A stretch of DNA of 64,000 nt from Salvator merianae (taxonomy: Eukaryota > Chordata > Lepidosauria > Squamata > Teiidae), in contig QVOM02000074.1 in assembly GCA_003586115.2 (NCBI GenBank), positions 1,404,435-1,468,434 of the forward strand, in the 5' to 3' direction. This document shows positions 49,093 through 59,785 of the stretch, piece by piece; within the stretch, counting starts at the first letter, position 1, and every line of letters begins with the position of its first letter. Under the pieces are notes generated by a model that was given only the letters and a program-made list of their open reading frames with translations, did not search any database and was not told the origin of the DNA. The position numbers and the translations under genes were made by a program.

Positions 49093-49512
49093 GACATGTT
49101 GTTCAGTCATTCCATCATGTCTGACTCTCTGTGACCCCATGGATCACAGCAGGCAGGTCCTTCTGTCCTCCACTGCCTCCTAAAGTCTGTCGAAGCTCAT
49201 GTTCATTACTTCAATACACTGTCTATCCATGACATTCTCTATCCATCCTCTGCCGTTTCCTTCTCCCTTTGCCTTCAATCTTTCACAGTTTCTTGGCATT
49301 TTCTATTAGGTGGCCAGAGTATTTGAGCTTCAGTATCTGTCCATCCAATGAACAGTCATGGTTGATTTCCTTTAGCATTAATTGATTTGATCTCCTTGCA
49401 GTCCAAGGGATTCTCAAAAGTCTTCTCCAGCATCACAGTTTGAAGGCATCAATTCTTCGGCACTCGGACTGCCTTATGGTCCAACTCTCACAGCCATACA
49501 TTATTACAAGGG
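49093..49512 (-). mobile_element. BovB (RTE-clade) LINE 3' region
   Basis: Read on the plus strand: GTTGTTCAGTCATTCCATCA, GACTCTCTGTGACCCCATGG, GATCTCCTTGCAGTCCAAGG, AGTCTTCTCCAGCATCACAG, CATCAATTCTTCGGCACTCG and TATGGTCCAACTCTCACAGC. These are the antisense of the BovB 3' part, which I recognise well. BovB is shared by ruminants and squamates through horizontal transfer. The match ends at the target duplication of the following MITE. Confidence 0.9.
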
Positions 49513-49520
49513 ATGAGCAC

Positions 49521-49819
49521 TAGGGATGTGCACGAAATGAATTTTCTCTGTTCGTTTCGCAATGCATCGAAACTTCGTTGCTTCGTTTTCGCATGAAAAC
49601 GGAAGTCGCGAAAATGGCGATTTTCGTTTTCGCAGCGAAAAAGGACGAAAAATAGCCGTTCGTGGTGAGTAGCGAAGGTCACGAAAATTGACGAAAATCG
49701 CCGTGACTTTCGCTATTCGTTTTCGCGATAGGGAGGGCACTTCGCATTCGATGCGAATGTTGCGAAGCAATGAAATTCGTACGAAATTTCGTTGCTTCGA
49801 AATTTCGTGCACATCCCTA
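49521..49819. mobile_element. hAT-type MITE, 299 bp, short form
   Basis: The termini are TAGGGATGTGCACGAAA and TTTCGTGCACATCCCTA. Perfect target duplications ATGAGCAC lie at 49513-49520 and 49820-49827. The element is almost entirely self-complementary TTCG/CGAA-rich sequence. It aligns to both ends of the 1121-bp element at 16164 and contains the 16-bp motif GTTTTCGCAGCGAAAA once (49626-49641). Confidence 0.97.
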
Positions 49820-49827
49820 ATGAGCAC

Positions 49828-50599
49828 ATTTTTTTTTCCTGTGTTTGCTTCACAGTGAATCAAATAGAATGTTGGCATAATTCACATCTGTGTGAATTGC
49901 GACCTGCAAATTATGGCATTTTGGAAGTTCAATTTGAAGCTTTGATGAAATGTTCATGGAAGGGAATCAGTCAAGACAGCAGATGGGAGGGGAGTAGTGG
50001 GACCACAGTTCAGTCAATAGAATTGCAGGATAGTCCAAAAGGGCACAGTTAGCACCTCATTAAAGCTACAGCCTCCAGATTTGACATGGAGCTTCAGGGG
50101 TGATCCATGGAGCACTGTGCCTATTCTTTGGATTTGGGGTAGCAAAATCCCCAAAAATCCATGAAAGAAGCAGAGGATCCTCCTGTTGCCTGGCCATGAC
50201 CAGTTGTGAGGCTGGAAAGAAAATCATGACTGAGATAAGTGCTCCTTTTTCTTTCTTCCATCATACAGCTCTCCCAAAACTACCATGAAGAAATCACACA
50301 AATGAATGCATGTGCCTATTGGAAAGCCTTTTCTAAACACTGTATTCCTGCTTTCCTTTATCTTCTTACCTGAGCTGCTGCTTGCTTTGCTTATCATATT
50401 TTTCTGTTGTCTGACTCTGTGCCTCCCCTCTGTGTAGTACAGCTGAATCTGAAGAGGAGTATTTCCTTCTGAATAGGTCCAAGGAAGATGTACTAGTGGT
50501 ATGGATGCAGATGAAGATGCTGGGTTTACCCCCAGGTAAAGTATCAACAACCAACACTTGTTTCATGTACTTTACTACTAACTAGTAGCTACTCTGGCA
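49828..50599. other. non-genic stretch
   Basis: I do not recognise coding or repeat content. Some of it could belong to hAT copy C. Confidence 0.4.
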
Positions 50600-51160
50600 G
50601 TGGCTGGCTTACTTTAGCACGAGAACAGTGAGTGAGAGGAAGATCTCTGGGACAAGGGTGGCACTCGCTGTCTGATGGATTGGAGGATGGAAAATGTAGA
50701 ATGTTGAGAGAAGCTGTTGCTGCAACAGCATCACCTGTAGGTTTATCCATCTATAGGTCCCAGGCTGGTATTGACCCTTGGATGCTGACCCAGACAGATG
50801 CTGGCCCAGGGCACTAGACTTATCCCATGTCATCAGTGACCTGGCATCATAAGTGTGTGTGCATGTGCGAGAAAAAGAGTGCATGTGGGTAGGATTTCTT
50901 TTCTCCCTCTCCCTTCCTGCTTCCTTTCCCCTTTTTTCCTTTCCTTTCCTTGTTTTGATTTTTTAACATTATCATTTCCCCTTTATTTAAAGCTTTCCAT
51001 ATTTATCTTTTCCCCTTTGTGACATTTTTGCCTTTTTTGTGCTTTCTTTTTGTTTACATTTTCTTTCAGAAGTATTGGCCCACCTAGTCCTTTTTTTCCA
51101 GCTACCCTCAGAGCTGCAGGATTGAGGTAGAGTCACCCATGACCTGATCACTCATCCCCC
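50600..51160 (-). mobile_element. hAT 3' noncoding tail (copy C)
   Basis: The reverse complement aligns over about 550 bp with 25040-25580 of hAT copy B, including GGACTAGGTGGGCCAATACT, TTCTGAAAGAAAATGTAA and the CACATGCACTC block. No transposase coding sequence is attached, so it is a truncated or deleted copy. Confidence 0.75.
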
Positions 51161-51264
51161 CTTAGAAAAATCCGTTCCCTTTCCATTTCAGAAGGGACGT
51201 AAAAGCAGCTTTCAGTCAGGGAAAAAAATGGGGCTGAGATGGATGATCATTCTTCTCTCTAATG

Positions 51265-51320
51265 TTTCTTCTTCTTCTTCTTCTCTCTTCTTCCTCTTCT
51301 TCCTCTCTCCTTCCTCTGCT
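51265..51320 (+). repeat. (CTT)n-rich pyrimidine tract
   Basis: CTT/CTC repeats that create Ser-rich and Arg/Glu-rich chance frames. Confidence 0.85.
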
Positions 51321-52589
51321 CCATAATGTTTCTTCTTCTAACTTCCTAATAGTAAAACTTGAACTTTTTATATTCTTTTTCCCAAGTAGAAAAAAAAGGA
51401 GCAAGCTTTCTTTCAGTTGGGCAAAGATATGTGTTTGGTCACGTAGAGAGATAAACAGATAACTACACTGGTTGATGAGTTTAAATTGTGCTGTTTGCAT
51501 TCTTAATGAGAAGTTCTCAAGATGTAGGCTTGAATGATAGGACTAGTTTTGATGGCCAGACACTTGCCCAATCTTTTGTTAACCATTAATGCATAATTTC
51601 CTGAGCTGACTCAGGGCAGCCAGGTTGACTTATTCAAGAGATAAGCAGAGAAAATCTGGTCTCTACGGGGTCCAGGATTCTGGTCAGCTTCCCTGTATTT
51701 GAAACCTGATAGTTATATTTCATGGAATACATGTCAATTTGTATATAGTAAGAATGTCTGTGCTCTGATGGCTACAATTTTAAGCAAAGATTTGTCTTTG
51801 CCATTCAAAATGGAGTGAATCTGGCATTTGACTACCAGGTTGCCCTGGTCTTTCCCTATGCTTTCAATATGTCAAATCCAGTTCATGTAGTTGCAGGCCT
51901 TTGGAAAGATGCATCTCCCTGCCACTCTGGAACAGAAAATCTTTAATAATTCATAGTTTTGGGGACAATCTATAACAGCTTAGAGCCTCTTCACACTAGA
52001 ACAGATCTTCAAAGCAGTCTGTTAGTCCCATCATAATGGCATTGAGAGTCGCAGGCTTGGGGGCCTCAATCTCATGCAAGTCTATTAGCTATTCCATTAC
52101 TTTTCCCTCCAGTTGCCCCAAGATGTATCTTACTTTGACTGCTTCACTTCAGAAAGTGTCTTTATATTCATTCATAGACTCTTGTAACTTACATCAAAAT
52201 ATACGGCTGCTTCTACAAGTCCCCTTCAAATGCAACCTTTAACCCCCACTGAGGATACAATTTCATGGCCAACACACTGGACACCTGTCACATCTCTCAG
52301 TTGAGCTCCTGCCAGCCAGGATGTCTTGTCCATCATCTGGAGGACTATGCCAGCTCCTTTCCCATCCACTTGACCGGTGACTTCTGCCTGCCATCTGCTT
52401 GAAGTAGTTGTGCTTCTTTCATTAAGAATTATATAAAGTCCTGTACCTCTTTCATCCCCTCTTGTAGACTCTTTACGTAGGCTCTCAACTCTGCCATTCC
52501 TTCTTTGTTAGACTGATTTTCTTAATTTCTTGTTTACAGTCTCTACCACTTGAGATCATTCCTTTTCCCTTCCTGCCTCTCCCCGCCTC
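51321..52589. other. non-genic stretch
   Basis: No coding or repeat identity can be supported. Confidence 0.4.
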
Positions 52590-53520
52590 CCTCCTGGCCA
52601 AGATGCCAATTTTTATATTTCATTATTCCCATATTGAAGATTGCTCTTATTGTTTCTCATACTACTGAGTTCCCCACTTTTCTCTCCAAATAAGGCATTA
52701 CTCTTGTCCAAATAGTCATTGCAGATATTGTAATCAAGTGTTCCATATGCTTCAGTCTTCTATCCCTTTTGAAATCAAATAACATTTGTTCCACTAGATA
52801 ACTACACCATTCTTTTAGTTTTCTTTCCTTAGGAATTTTCCTATTTTTTACTATAACCACCTTTGCTGCCATTAATAATTGATAGACTATATATATTGAT
52901 TCTCTTTTATACATTTTCATCAAATTTATTCAATAAACGTATTTCTTTCATCCATATAATTCTTGTCTTAATTATTTCCCATTGTTTTCCAATACTTTTG
53001 TACCCTCCGATATTCCCACCAGAAATGCATATACATTCCTCTACTATTACAATTATCCCAACATTCTGATCTAAAATTTTGTATGTGCTAATTGGCAAGG
53101 CATTCTATACCATTTATTGATACATTTTATTTTTAATTCTTTCATTCTATTATGTTTTGTTTTCCTGATCCCTTCAATAAATTTCTTCACATCACAGTGT
53201 TCCACATCCCAGTAAGTTTCCTCTACTTACTGGAATTCCTCTAATTGTGTATAGCCCTTTCGTTTCATCTTATTTAATAAATCAATTCTTAATATTTGGC
53301 CCTTTTAATTTTCAATTCTGATTGGAGTTAATCTAGAATATTCTGGAATTAACTTGTTCCTATAGCTACTACAATTTTTAATAAAGATTGCCATTGGACC
53401 TCTGCAATTATCCTTGCTTCTCTTATCTAATGTTTCAAATAGGACTAATTTGTTTTTTAAAATCATTCCAGTCATTTTCTATTCTTACCCAATTCTTGTT
53501 GTCATTCATTTCCAGCTCTA
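52590..53520 (-). pseudogene. L1-type LINE C-terminal remnant
   Basis: The minus strand carries a MYMHFWWEYRRVQKYWK-like block (about 53035-52985), equivalent to L1's C-terminal Cys/His/Trp block. It is followed by YQLLMAAKVVIVKNRKIP (about 52885-52830) and LKEWCSYLVEQM. The frames are broken. Confidence 0.7.
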
Positions 53521-53925
53521 ATAACACAGGTCTACAAAAAGAATAATTTCAGGTGCCAAGGTAAAAATGGATTTAGGGTATATGGAGGGTGCTGATTTCA
53601 AAAATCCCATTACTTTTGCTGAATTGGTTCTAGTTTTTGAGATAATGAACATCCATGAAAATAATGCATTCCCCCAATGCGACTTGTGTGTGATAACAAA
53701 TGCAATAGCTTTTGGTCTGTCTTTCAGCTTTTTAACAGTTTCCCATATAATTATTTTGTAGTTCAATTTGTAGGCCTACAATGCTATAAAAGTGACTTTT
53801 TGAAGCCAGAATTCAACTTTGAATTTGCAGAGGAAAGAAGTAGACTACACAAAACGTTTGTCAACCCATTCTTGGTTTATACCCAAAAAGTTGTCTTAAT
53901 AAGTATATAAATACATGTAAAAATT
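53521..53925. other. upstream flank of the CxxC-protein pseudogene
   Basis: One plus frame (53567-53761) and one minus frame (53518-53766) are open, but I recognise neither. A stop codon at 53908-53910 lies in frame just upstream of the pseudogene ATG at 53926. Confidence 0.35.
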
Positions 53926-55594
53926 ATGACTTCATCAAGAAGAGCCTGCATGAACAATCCTGATGTATTCTGCTACATCTGTAGAGAGTACATGGTTGAA
54001 AAGCAAAGAAGAAATATCACAGACTTTGTGCATCGAGTATACCTGGCTTATTTTGGAGTACACCTTGGAGACCAGGATAAGTCTTGGGCTCCACCTATGG
54101 TTTGCAAAACATGTGTGGAGCACCTACAACAGTGGACAAATGGTGAAAGAAAAAGTTTAAACTTTGGTGTGCCAATGGTATGGAAAGAACCGAAAAACCA
54201 CCATGACGATTGTTATTTTTGTGTTGTAAAGATTGAAGGCTTTAATCATTACAAGAAAGCTCGGTGGGATTATCCTGATTTGGAATCAGCAAGATGACCT
54301 ATTCCACATGGCAATGACGTTCCCATACCAGTGTTTACCAGACTACCAGACCAGCCACTGTCAGACTCTGAAGAGAGGCAGGGATTGGAGTGTATGACAG
54401 GTAGTAGCAGTGGAAGTGAATTTGTGGGAATCTCTTCAACGCCTCAACCATTAAGCTAAAAAGAACTCAATGACCCAGTTCGAGACTTAAATCTGTCCAA
54501 GCAAGCATCTGAACTTTTAGCGTCCAGACTTAATGAACGAAATCTTATAAAGGTGGAAGTTAAAATTACAGCCTATTGGACAAGAGAAGAGAGGCTTCTC
54601 CCATATTTCAACCAAGAGGAAGAACTTGTATACCGCAATGATATCCCAGGAATTGTACTTCAAATGGGACTAACGGAATATCGACCAGAAGACTGGTGGC
54701 TTTTTATAGACAGTTCCATTAGAAGCTTGAAATGTGTTCTCTTGCACAATGGTAACCATTATGCATCTCTTCCCATTATTCACTCAACAAAACTTAAAGA
54801 AGAATATGAAAATATAAAAATTGTATTACAGAAAATCCATTATCATAAACATCAGTGGTCGATTTGTGTTGATCTGAAGACGGTGAACTTCTTGCTTGGA
54901 CAGCAATCTGGTCACACAAAATATCCATGTTTCATGTGCCTCTGGGATAGCAGGGCAAAGCAAGATCACTGGACAAAAGTGTCATGGCCTACAAGGGAAG
55001 AAATGATTGTTGGCGCTGGTCAACAAGCCGCTGGTGGACAAGAACAAAATCATTCTCCTACTGCTTCATATTAAGCTAGGATTGATGAAGCAATTTGTTA
55101 GGGCTTTGGACAAATCGGGTAATTGCTTCAGGTACATTTGTACATCATTCCCTGGACTGAGCATGGAAAAACTAAAAGCTGGAATCTTTGATGGTCCTCA
55201 TATTCGTAAACTCCTGAATGATTCCAATTTTACCAAATGCATGAATGACACTGAGGCTTCGGCCTGGAAGAGTTTTCTCTCTGTTGTGAAGAACTACTTG
55301 GGTAATCACAGAGCAGACAATTATGAAGAATTGGTGCAAGATATGCCCACTGACTTCAGAAATTTGGGAGTTAATATGAGCATAAAGATCCATAGCCATT
55401 TAAACAGATTTCCAGATAACCTTGGAGACTTCAGTGAGGAACAAGGCGAGAGGTTCCACCAGGATATGAAGGTGATGGAGGAGAGATATCAAGGCAGATG
55501 GGACATACACATGATGGCAGACTACTGTTGGAGTCTCCAATGTGATTGTCCTGATGACACACATAAAAGGAAATCACATAAACAGCATTTTTGA
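53926..55594 (+). pseudogene. intronless pseudogene of an uncharacterised CxxC-rich multicopy protein
   Basis: About 556 codons are visible in one block without introns. The frame opens at 53926 and is broken by TGA at 54295-54297, TAA at 54457-54459 and a frameshift near 55000-55025. The last frame ends at 55592-55594. The N-terminus has three CxxC pairs (C16/C19, C60/C63, C96/C99), suggesting zinc binding. A further CFMC motif lies in YPCFMCLWDSR near 54930. Other blocks are LFIDSSIRSLKCVLLHNG (54700-54755), LLHIKLGLMKQFVRAL (55063-55110) and EEQGERFHQDMK (55437-55472). I recall similar unnamed predicted proteins from distant animals such as aphids and Hydra, often in many copies, but I cannot name a family or reaction. 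It may be a transposon-encoded or transposon-borne gene. The breaks mean this copy is dead. Confidence 0.7.
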
Positions 55595-55868
55595 AGCACT
55601 GACATTAATAACAATTAATAACTAATTAATATTGTATTAATTAATCAAATCATAGTCCTGGCATAGGTCTAGTCCTTTCTTGTCCCCTTGGAAGGATATT
55701 AAATAGCATCATTTCTGATTTTTCTATATTAACTCTGCCATTCCTTCTTGTTTGTCCAGACAGAGTGTTATTAATCCTTCCCCTGGTTGGGCTCCCCAGC
55801 CCAACCTTTGTGGTCTATAACACCTCTTAGGGTCACTTACTGTAATCCATTGTTGCGGCTGCATTTAC
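55595..55868. other. non-genic stretch
   Basis: An AT-rich TTAATTAAT cluster follows the pseudogene. No poly(A) tail is seen. Confidence 0.4.
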
Positions 55869-55876
55869 GCTGCACC

Positions 55877-56077
55877 CAGTGGCGGTGCGTGCCTTTAAGA
55901 GCAGGTGTTCGCTCGCGCACCATAGCCATTCGCGGGGCCACCGGGCCTCTGTAGTGACGCAGCAGGTCACTGCGACCTGCTAGGTGACCTGCTGCATCAC
56001 TACGGTGTCCCGGTGGCCCCACAAACGGCTGTGGCGCGTGAGCGAACACCCGCTCTTAAAGGCACGCACCGCCGCTG
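55877..56077. mobile_element. snapback hAT-type MITE, 201 bp
   Basis: It is nearly all one inverted repeat: CAGTGGCGGTGCGTGCCTTT at the left pairs with AAAGGCACGCACCGCCGCTG at the right. Perfect 8-bp target duplications GCTGCACC lie at 55869-55876 and 56078-56085. The CAG-start terminus is typical of another hAT group, distinct from the TAGGG MITEs. It is GC-rich in an AT-rich setting. Confidence 0.95.
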
Positions 56078-56085
56078 GCTGCACC

Positions 56086-56749
56086 TCTTGATCTCTAGTG
56101 CAACCCCATTCTCTGCTTGCCCATTAGCCCCTAGGTCCTACAGCTGGCTTTTCTCCTCAATTACCTCCTCAATTACCTCTTCCATTATCCTGAAACATTT
56201 TGAACCTTGGAATTGGATTTAAAGCTTCCAGCAACTGACTTGCACTTAGAAATAATCCACTTGTAGGAATCAGAGAAAGCTTTATTAAAATGGAAGTACT
56301 CAAGATGCAGTATCTAAACTTTGCTGGCAGTGAAACTAGCTACACAGTTGCATCATCCCTCTCCTGTGATCTCCCTCTTGTGATCAAAGCATGGTATACC
56401 TGTGTTGCCTCACATCAGAACAACAGAAACAACATCCCAGCAATTCAGTGCCTTTGAAATCTGCATTTTTCTCACCCTTGTACCATCACAAATTTGAATA
56501 ACTTCCCCTGGCCCCACCACCCTCCTCTGTCTCCCTCAGCTGCATTTTCATGGCTACAGGAAATACAGGCATAATGTTGCATCTACTTTTCATACAACTA
56601 TATAAGATAGAATGTATAACATACATGGACACATATATGCAAGCAGATAATTATTATAAAAGACACATTGTGATCTTAATTGTTAGGCTGGTTTTTATGG
56701 GAGATCTGCAAGGGAGGAGGTGTTCTTTTATATATTTTCTGCCCAAGTT
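56086..56749. other. non-genic; possible LTR 3' end at 56262
   Basis: On the minus strand TTTTAATAAAGC followed by TTTCTCTGATTCCTACA could be an LTR polyadenylation signal and terminus. No other support was found. Confidence 0.3.
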
Positions 56750-57618
56750 GTTTAGGGCTTTGTAAGTCAATGTTGGAAACTTGAACTGGACTCAGTATGA
56801 TTCTGGTTTGAAGTACCCATCAACAGTCTAGTTGCAGTATCTGAACCATCTTCAAGGGGAGCCCAACATCCAGTTGGCCAAGAAATATGTTAGTTAACTG
56901 GCTGAGTCACCAGCTGTTCTCTTGCTCACTATCTGTGGCCTCCTAATGACTCTTCCTGCCACTTCAGAAACTATCATTGTTAAGTCACAAATAATCTGCT
57001 ATGCAGGAGGGTATCAGGACAGACTCAGGAGTTTCCTGGCATCCCCTTGCCCTGATTCAATCAGAATCCATCAGATACCTGGCCTGGGTTAGGAGTCATA
57101 ATGGGAAGAATACTTTAAGAATTAGTCCAACACTGGACCTATTATCTGTTTGGAGGGCCAGGAGCGCAAGGACACTATTTATATGTTGATTTATGGATTT
57201 CTTTTTTTAAATGCTCTTCACTGCTGTCTCAGGGTAGTTGAACTGAATAAAGCAACATAAAATCCATAAAAATCTCACCAACACCAGTTTCTGAATGCCT
57301 GGGTGAACAGATGTGCTTTCACAAGGTAGCAAAAAGTGCTCAATGAGGCTTTTCTAGGTCTGGGATACACAATGTGGATAATGTTCCCTGTTTGTCACAC
57401 CAATGTTCTTATAAGATGACAGAATTGTGGAGGGAACTATCCAGGACAATCTTAACTGATGGCCAAGAATATATGGGAGGAGGCATTCACTTAGCTATTA
57501 GGGATCTAAGTCTTTCAGGGCTTTAAAATACAGTATTAGAACCTTGAAATGGACTTAAAAGCAAGTTGGTAACCAGTATAGGTCTTTAAGTGCCAATGTA
57601 ATATTAATCCAGCCAGAA
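56750..57618 (-). mobile_element. L2-like LINE remnants, reverse orientation
   Basis: GTTTAGGGCTTTGTAAGTCA (56748), CTTCAAGGGGAGCCCAACAT (56851) and CAGGGCTTTAAAATACAG (57518) resemble the antisense of squamate L2-type LINEs. Highly decayed and tentative. Confidence 0.4.
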
Positions 57619-59330
57619 ACATAAGGGGACCCCTGCTGGATCAGGCCACAAGCCATCTAGTCCAGTTCCTGTCTCACACAGTGGTCCACCAATTGCTTCT
57701 CGGCATTCTCAAACAGAAGACAAAAGAATAACTTTCACCCGCTATCTACTTCTTTAGAGGCACCTTGCCTGTCTCTCCAAGCTGGGGGCAATAGTTAAGT
57801 GTGAAAGAAGGGCTGTAAGTCCAGGTTAGGGGTCTTAAATTGATGATTGTACTAAAAAGCTTAACAGTTTGATAAAGCCTCATAGAAGTATTTGTAATGC
57901 TTCTTGTGGAAAATTTGTTGCAGCTAGATTGCAAAAGCCACCAGCTATCGCAAGCAGTGGACCTGAACGGAGTTTCAGTAGAAAGCAGAACCTAGAAGCT
58001 TGCTGATGCCAAGGGATGGGTAGCGGGGATTTCCTGAGTTGTAAACAACTACCCTATAAAAGATGCTGTTAAAATGTATTCGGAGAGCCCTTCAGCTTTG
58101 CTGGGGACTCCCATGGGCACTCGCATATTGCTTAAAATAAACATATCCAGGCTGACAATCTTCTTCACTGGAGAGTATGATTTTTCTTTAACATTAGGCA
58201 TCAATTCTAGTAGTCATTGATACTCCTGTCCTCCATTGTTTCTTAAAGCTATCCAGTCAGGCTGCTGTCACCACCTCCTCTGGTAGGAAATTCCACAGAC
58301 TGAGTGGATGACCTGCTGAGTGAAAAAAATACTTCCCCTTGTTGGTCCTAACTCTCTTGCCCATCAGCTTCATGGAGTGCCCCCTGGTTCTAGGGTTATG
58401 CAATAAAGAAATTTTTTTCTCTATCCTCCTTTTCCATACCATGCATTTTATATACTTCAACCATGTCACCTCTTAAACATCATCTTTCAAGGCTGAAGAG
58501 GCCAAGACATTGCAACCTGATTTTATAAGGGAGATGTTCCAGTCCTTCAATCATTCTTGTGGTCCTTTTCTGCACTTTTTCCAGTTCCACTCTGAGGAGC
58601 GGTGAGCAAAATTGTACACAATATTCCACACATGGCCTCACCATAGATTTGTAAAGAGGCACACTGATACTTGCCTTATTTTCTATTCCCTTCACAGCAC
58701 TGAATTTCCTTTTTCGCTGCTGCTGCAGACTGAGTCAACATCTTCATTGAGCTGTCCAGCATCTCATCCATTTTCCTGGTTTGTCACAGAAATCTCAGGC
58801 CCCAGCAGTTTATAGATATATTTCAGGTTCTTTGCCCCAATGTGGATTACTTTGTATTTGTAATTATTGAAGTGTATTGTATTTGTTACTATTGAAGTTG
58901 CCCACTCACTCAATGTCAAGAGATTCCTCTGGAGCTCTTTGCAATCTTATTCTGTTTTTACTTCCCTGAATAATTTTGCTGTCAACAGCAAAGTTTGGTA
59001 TCTCACTACTTACCCCTACTTCTAGATTATTTATGAATAAATTAAAAACCACAGATCTCAATACTGAACTTTAGGGGATCCACTTCTCACCTCTCTCCAC
59101 TTATTACTACTCTCTATTTCCTGTCCTTTAACCAGTTAACAATCCAGGACAGGCCCTGTCCTCTTATTCTATGATTGATGAGTTTATTCAGGACCCTTTG
59201 GTGAGCAACTTTGTCAAAAGCCTTCTGACAGTCCAAATAGACAATGTCAACTGGGTCACCTTTATCCACATGTTTGTTAACACTCTCAAAGAATTCTAAC
59301 AAGTTAGTAAGGCATTATTTACCTCAACAA
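57619..59330 (-). pseudogene. CR1-clade LINE ORF2 and 3' end, interrupted by a solo LTR
   Basis: On the minus strand the reverse transcriptase block FFESVNKHVDKGDPVDIVYL, then DCQKAFDKVAHQ (59290-59200), is followed by GLSWIVNWLKDRK. After a gap come PLYKSMVRPCVEYCVQF (58650-58600), EKVQKRTTRMIEGLEHLPYK, LGLFSLER and LWNFLPEEVV (58290-58265). The 3' end carries GGATCAGGCCACAAGCCATC, shared with 25628-25998. The LTR at 57800-58193 splits the 3' UTR. Confidence 0.85.
57800..58193 (+). mobile_element. solo LTR, 394 bp
   Basis: It begins TGTGAAAGAAGG and ends TTTCTTTAACA. The 5-bp flanks TTAAG (57795-57799) and TTAGG (58194-58198) match 4 of 5. Comparison with the uninterrupted relative near 25820 (TTAGGCATCCATTCTAG) shows that the LINE continues across the insertion. 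A TATAAAA box near 58054 and AATAAA near 58136 support plus orientation. No internal coding region remains, consistent with LTR-LTR recombination. Confidence 0.85.
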
Positions 59331-59400
59331 CAATCTGACTGTAGGTTTTTGCCCATGTTCTAGAGACTGAACAATCTTAAAGTGTAGCTTCCAATTGCAA

Positions 59401-59785
59401 TGATTAAACCTGGAAGTGTGATGCACTTCCCCAGACTTGACAGAAATATAGCACCACTCTCAAATGCAAAAGACACAAAGGTGATTTATTCAGCTCAATT
59501 GAAGATCAGTACCTTACTCTTAACCAGAGTACTTCCCTGGTCAGGCTGTTTATATTCAATTGCTATTAACAAAATATCAAATCTTTTGTACATCCTTCCA
59601 ATCCCAAACCTTTCATCCCAAAAGTATCAATTCTTTTCGCAGTTGCCCAATTTCCAACCTTCCCTCTAAAAGTAACTATTTCCAAAGGTGGTCCCACTAT
59701 GCCAGTACAGTACATACAAGTTCCCTATAACATTAAGAGTCCCTTTCCAAATAAGAAGTCTTTGAGAGGTATGCCATGCCTGACA
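59401..59785 (-). mobile_element. Gypsy-type LTR, 385 bp
   Basis: On the minus strand it starts TGTCAGGCATGGCATACC and ends CCAGGTTTAATCA. A TATAAA box lies near 59553 and AATAAA near 59490. It directly follows the pol remnant at 59786-61600, so it is the 3' LTR. Confidence 0.75.

Noticed and set aside
55837..56222. Open frames on both strands sharing the sequence RERTPALKGTHR
   Set aside because: The shared peptide arises because the snapback MITE is an inverted repeat read from either strand.
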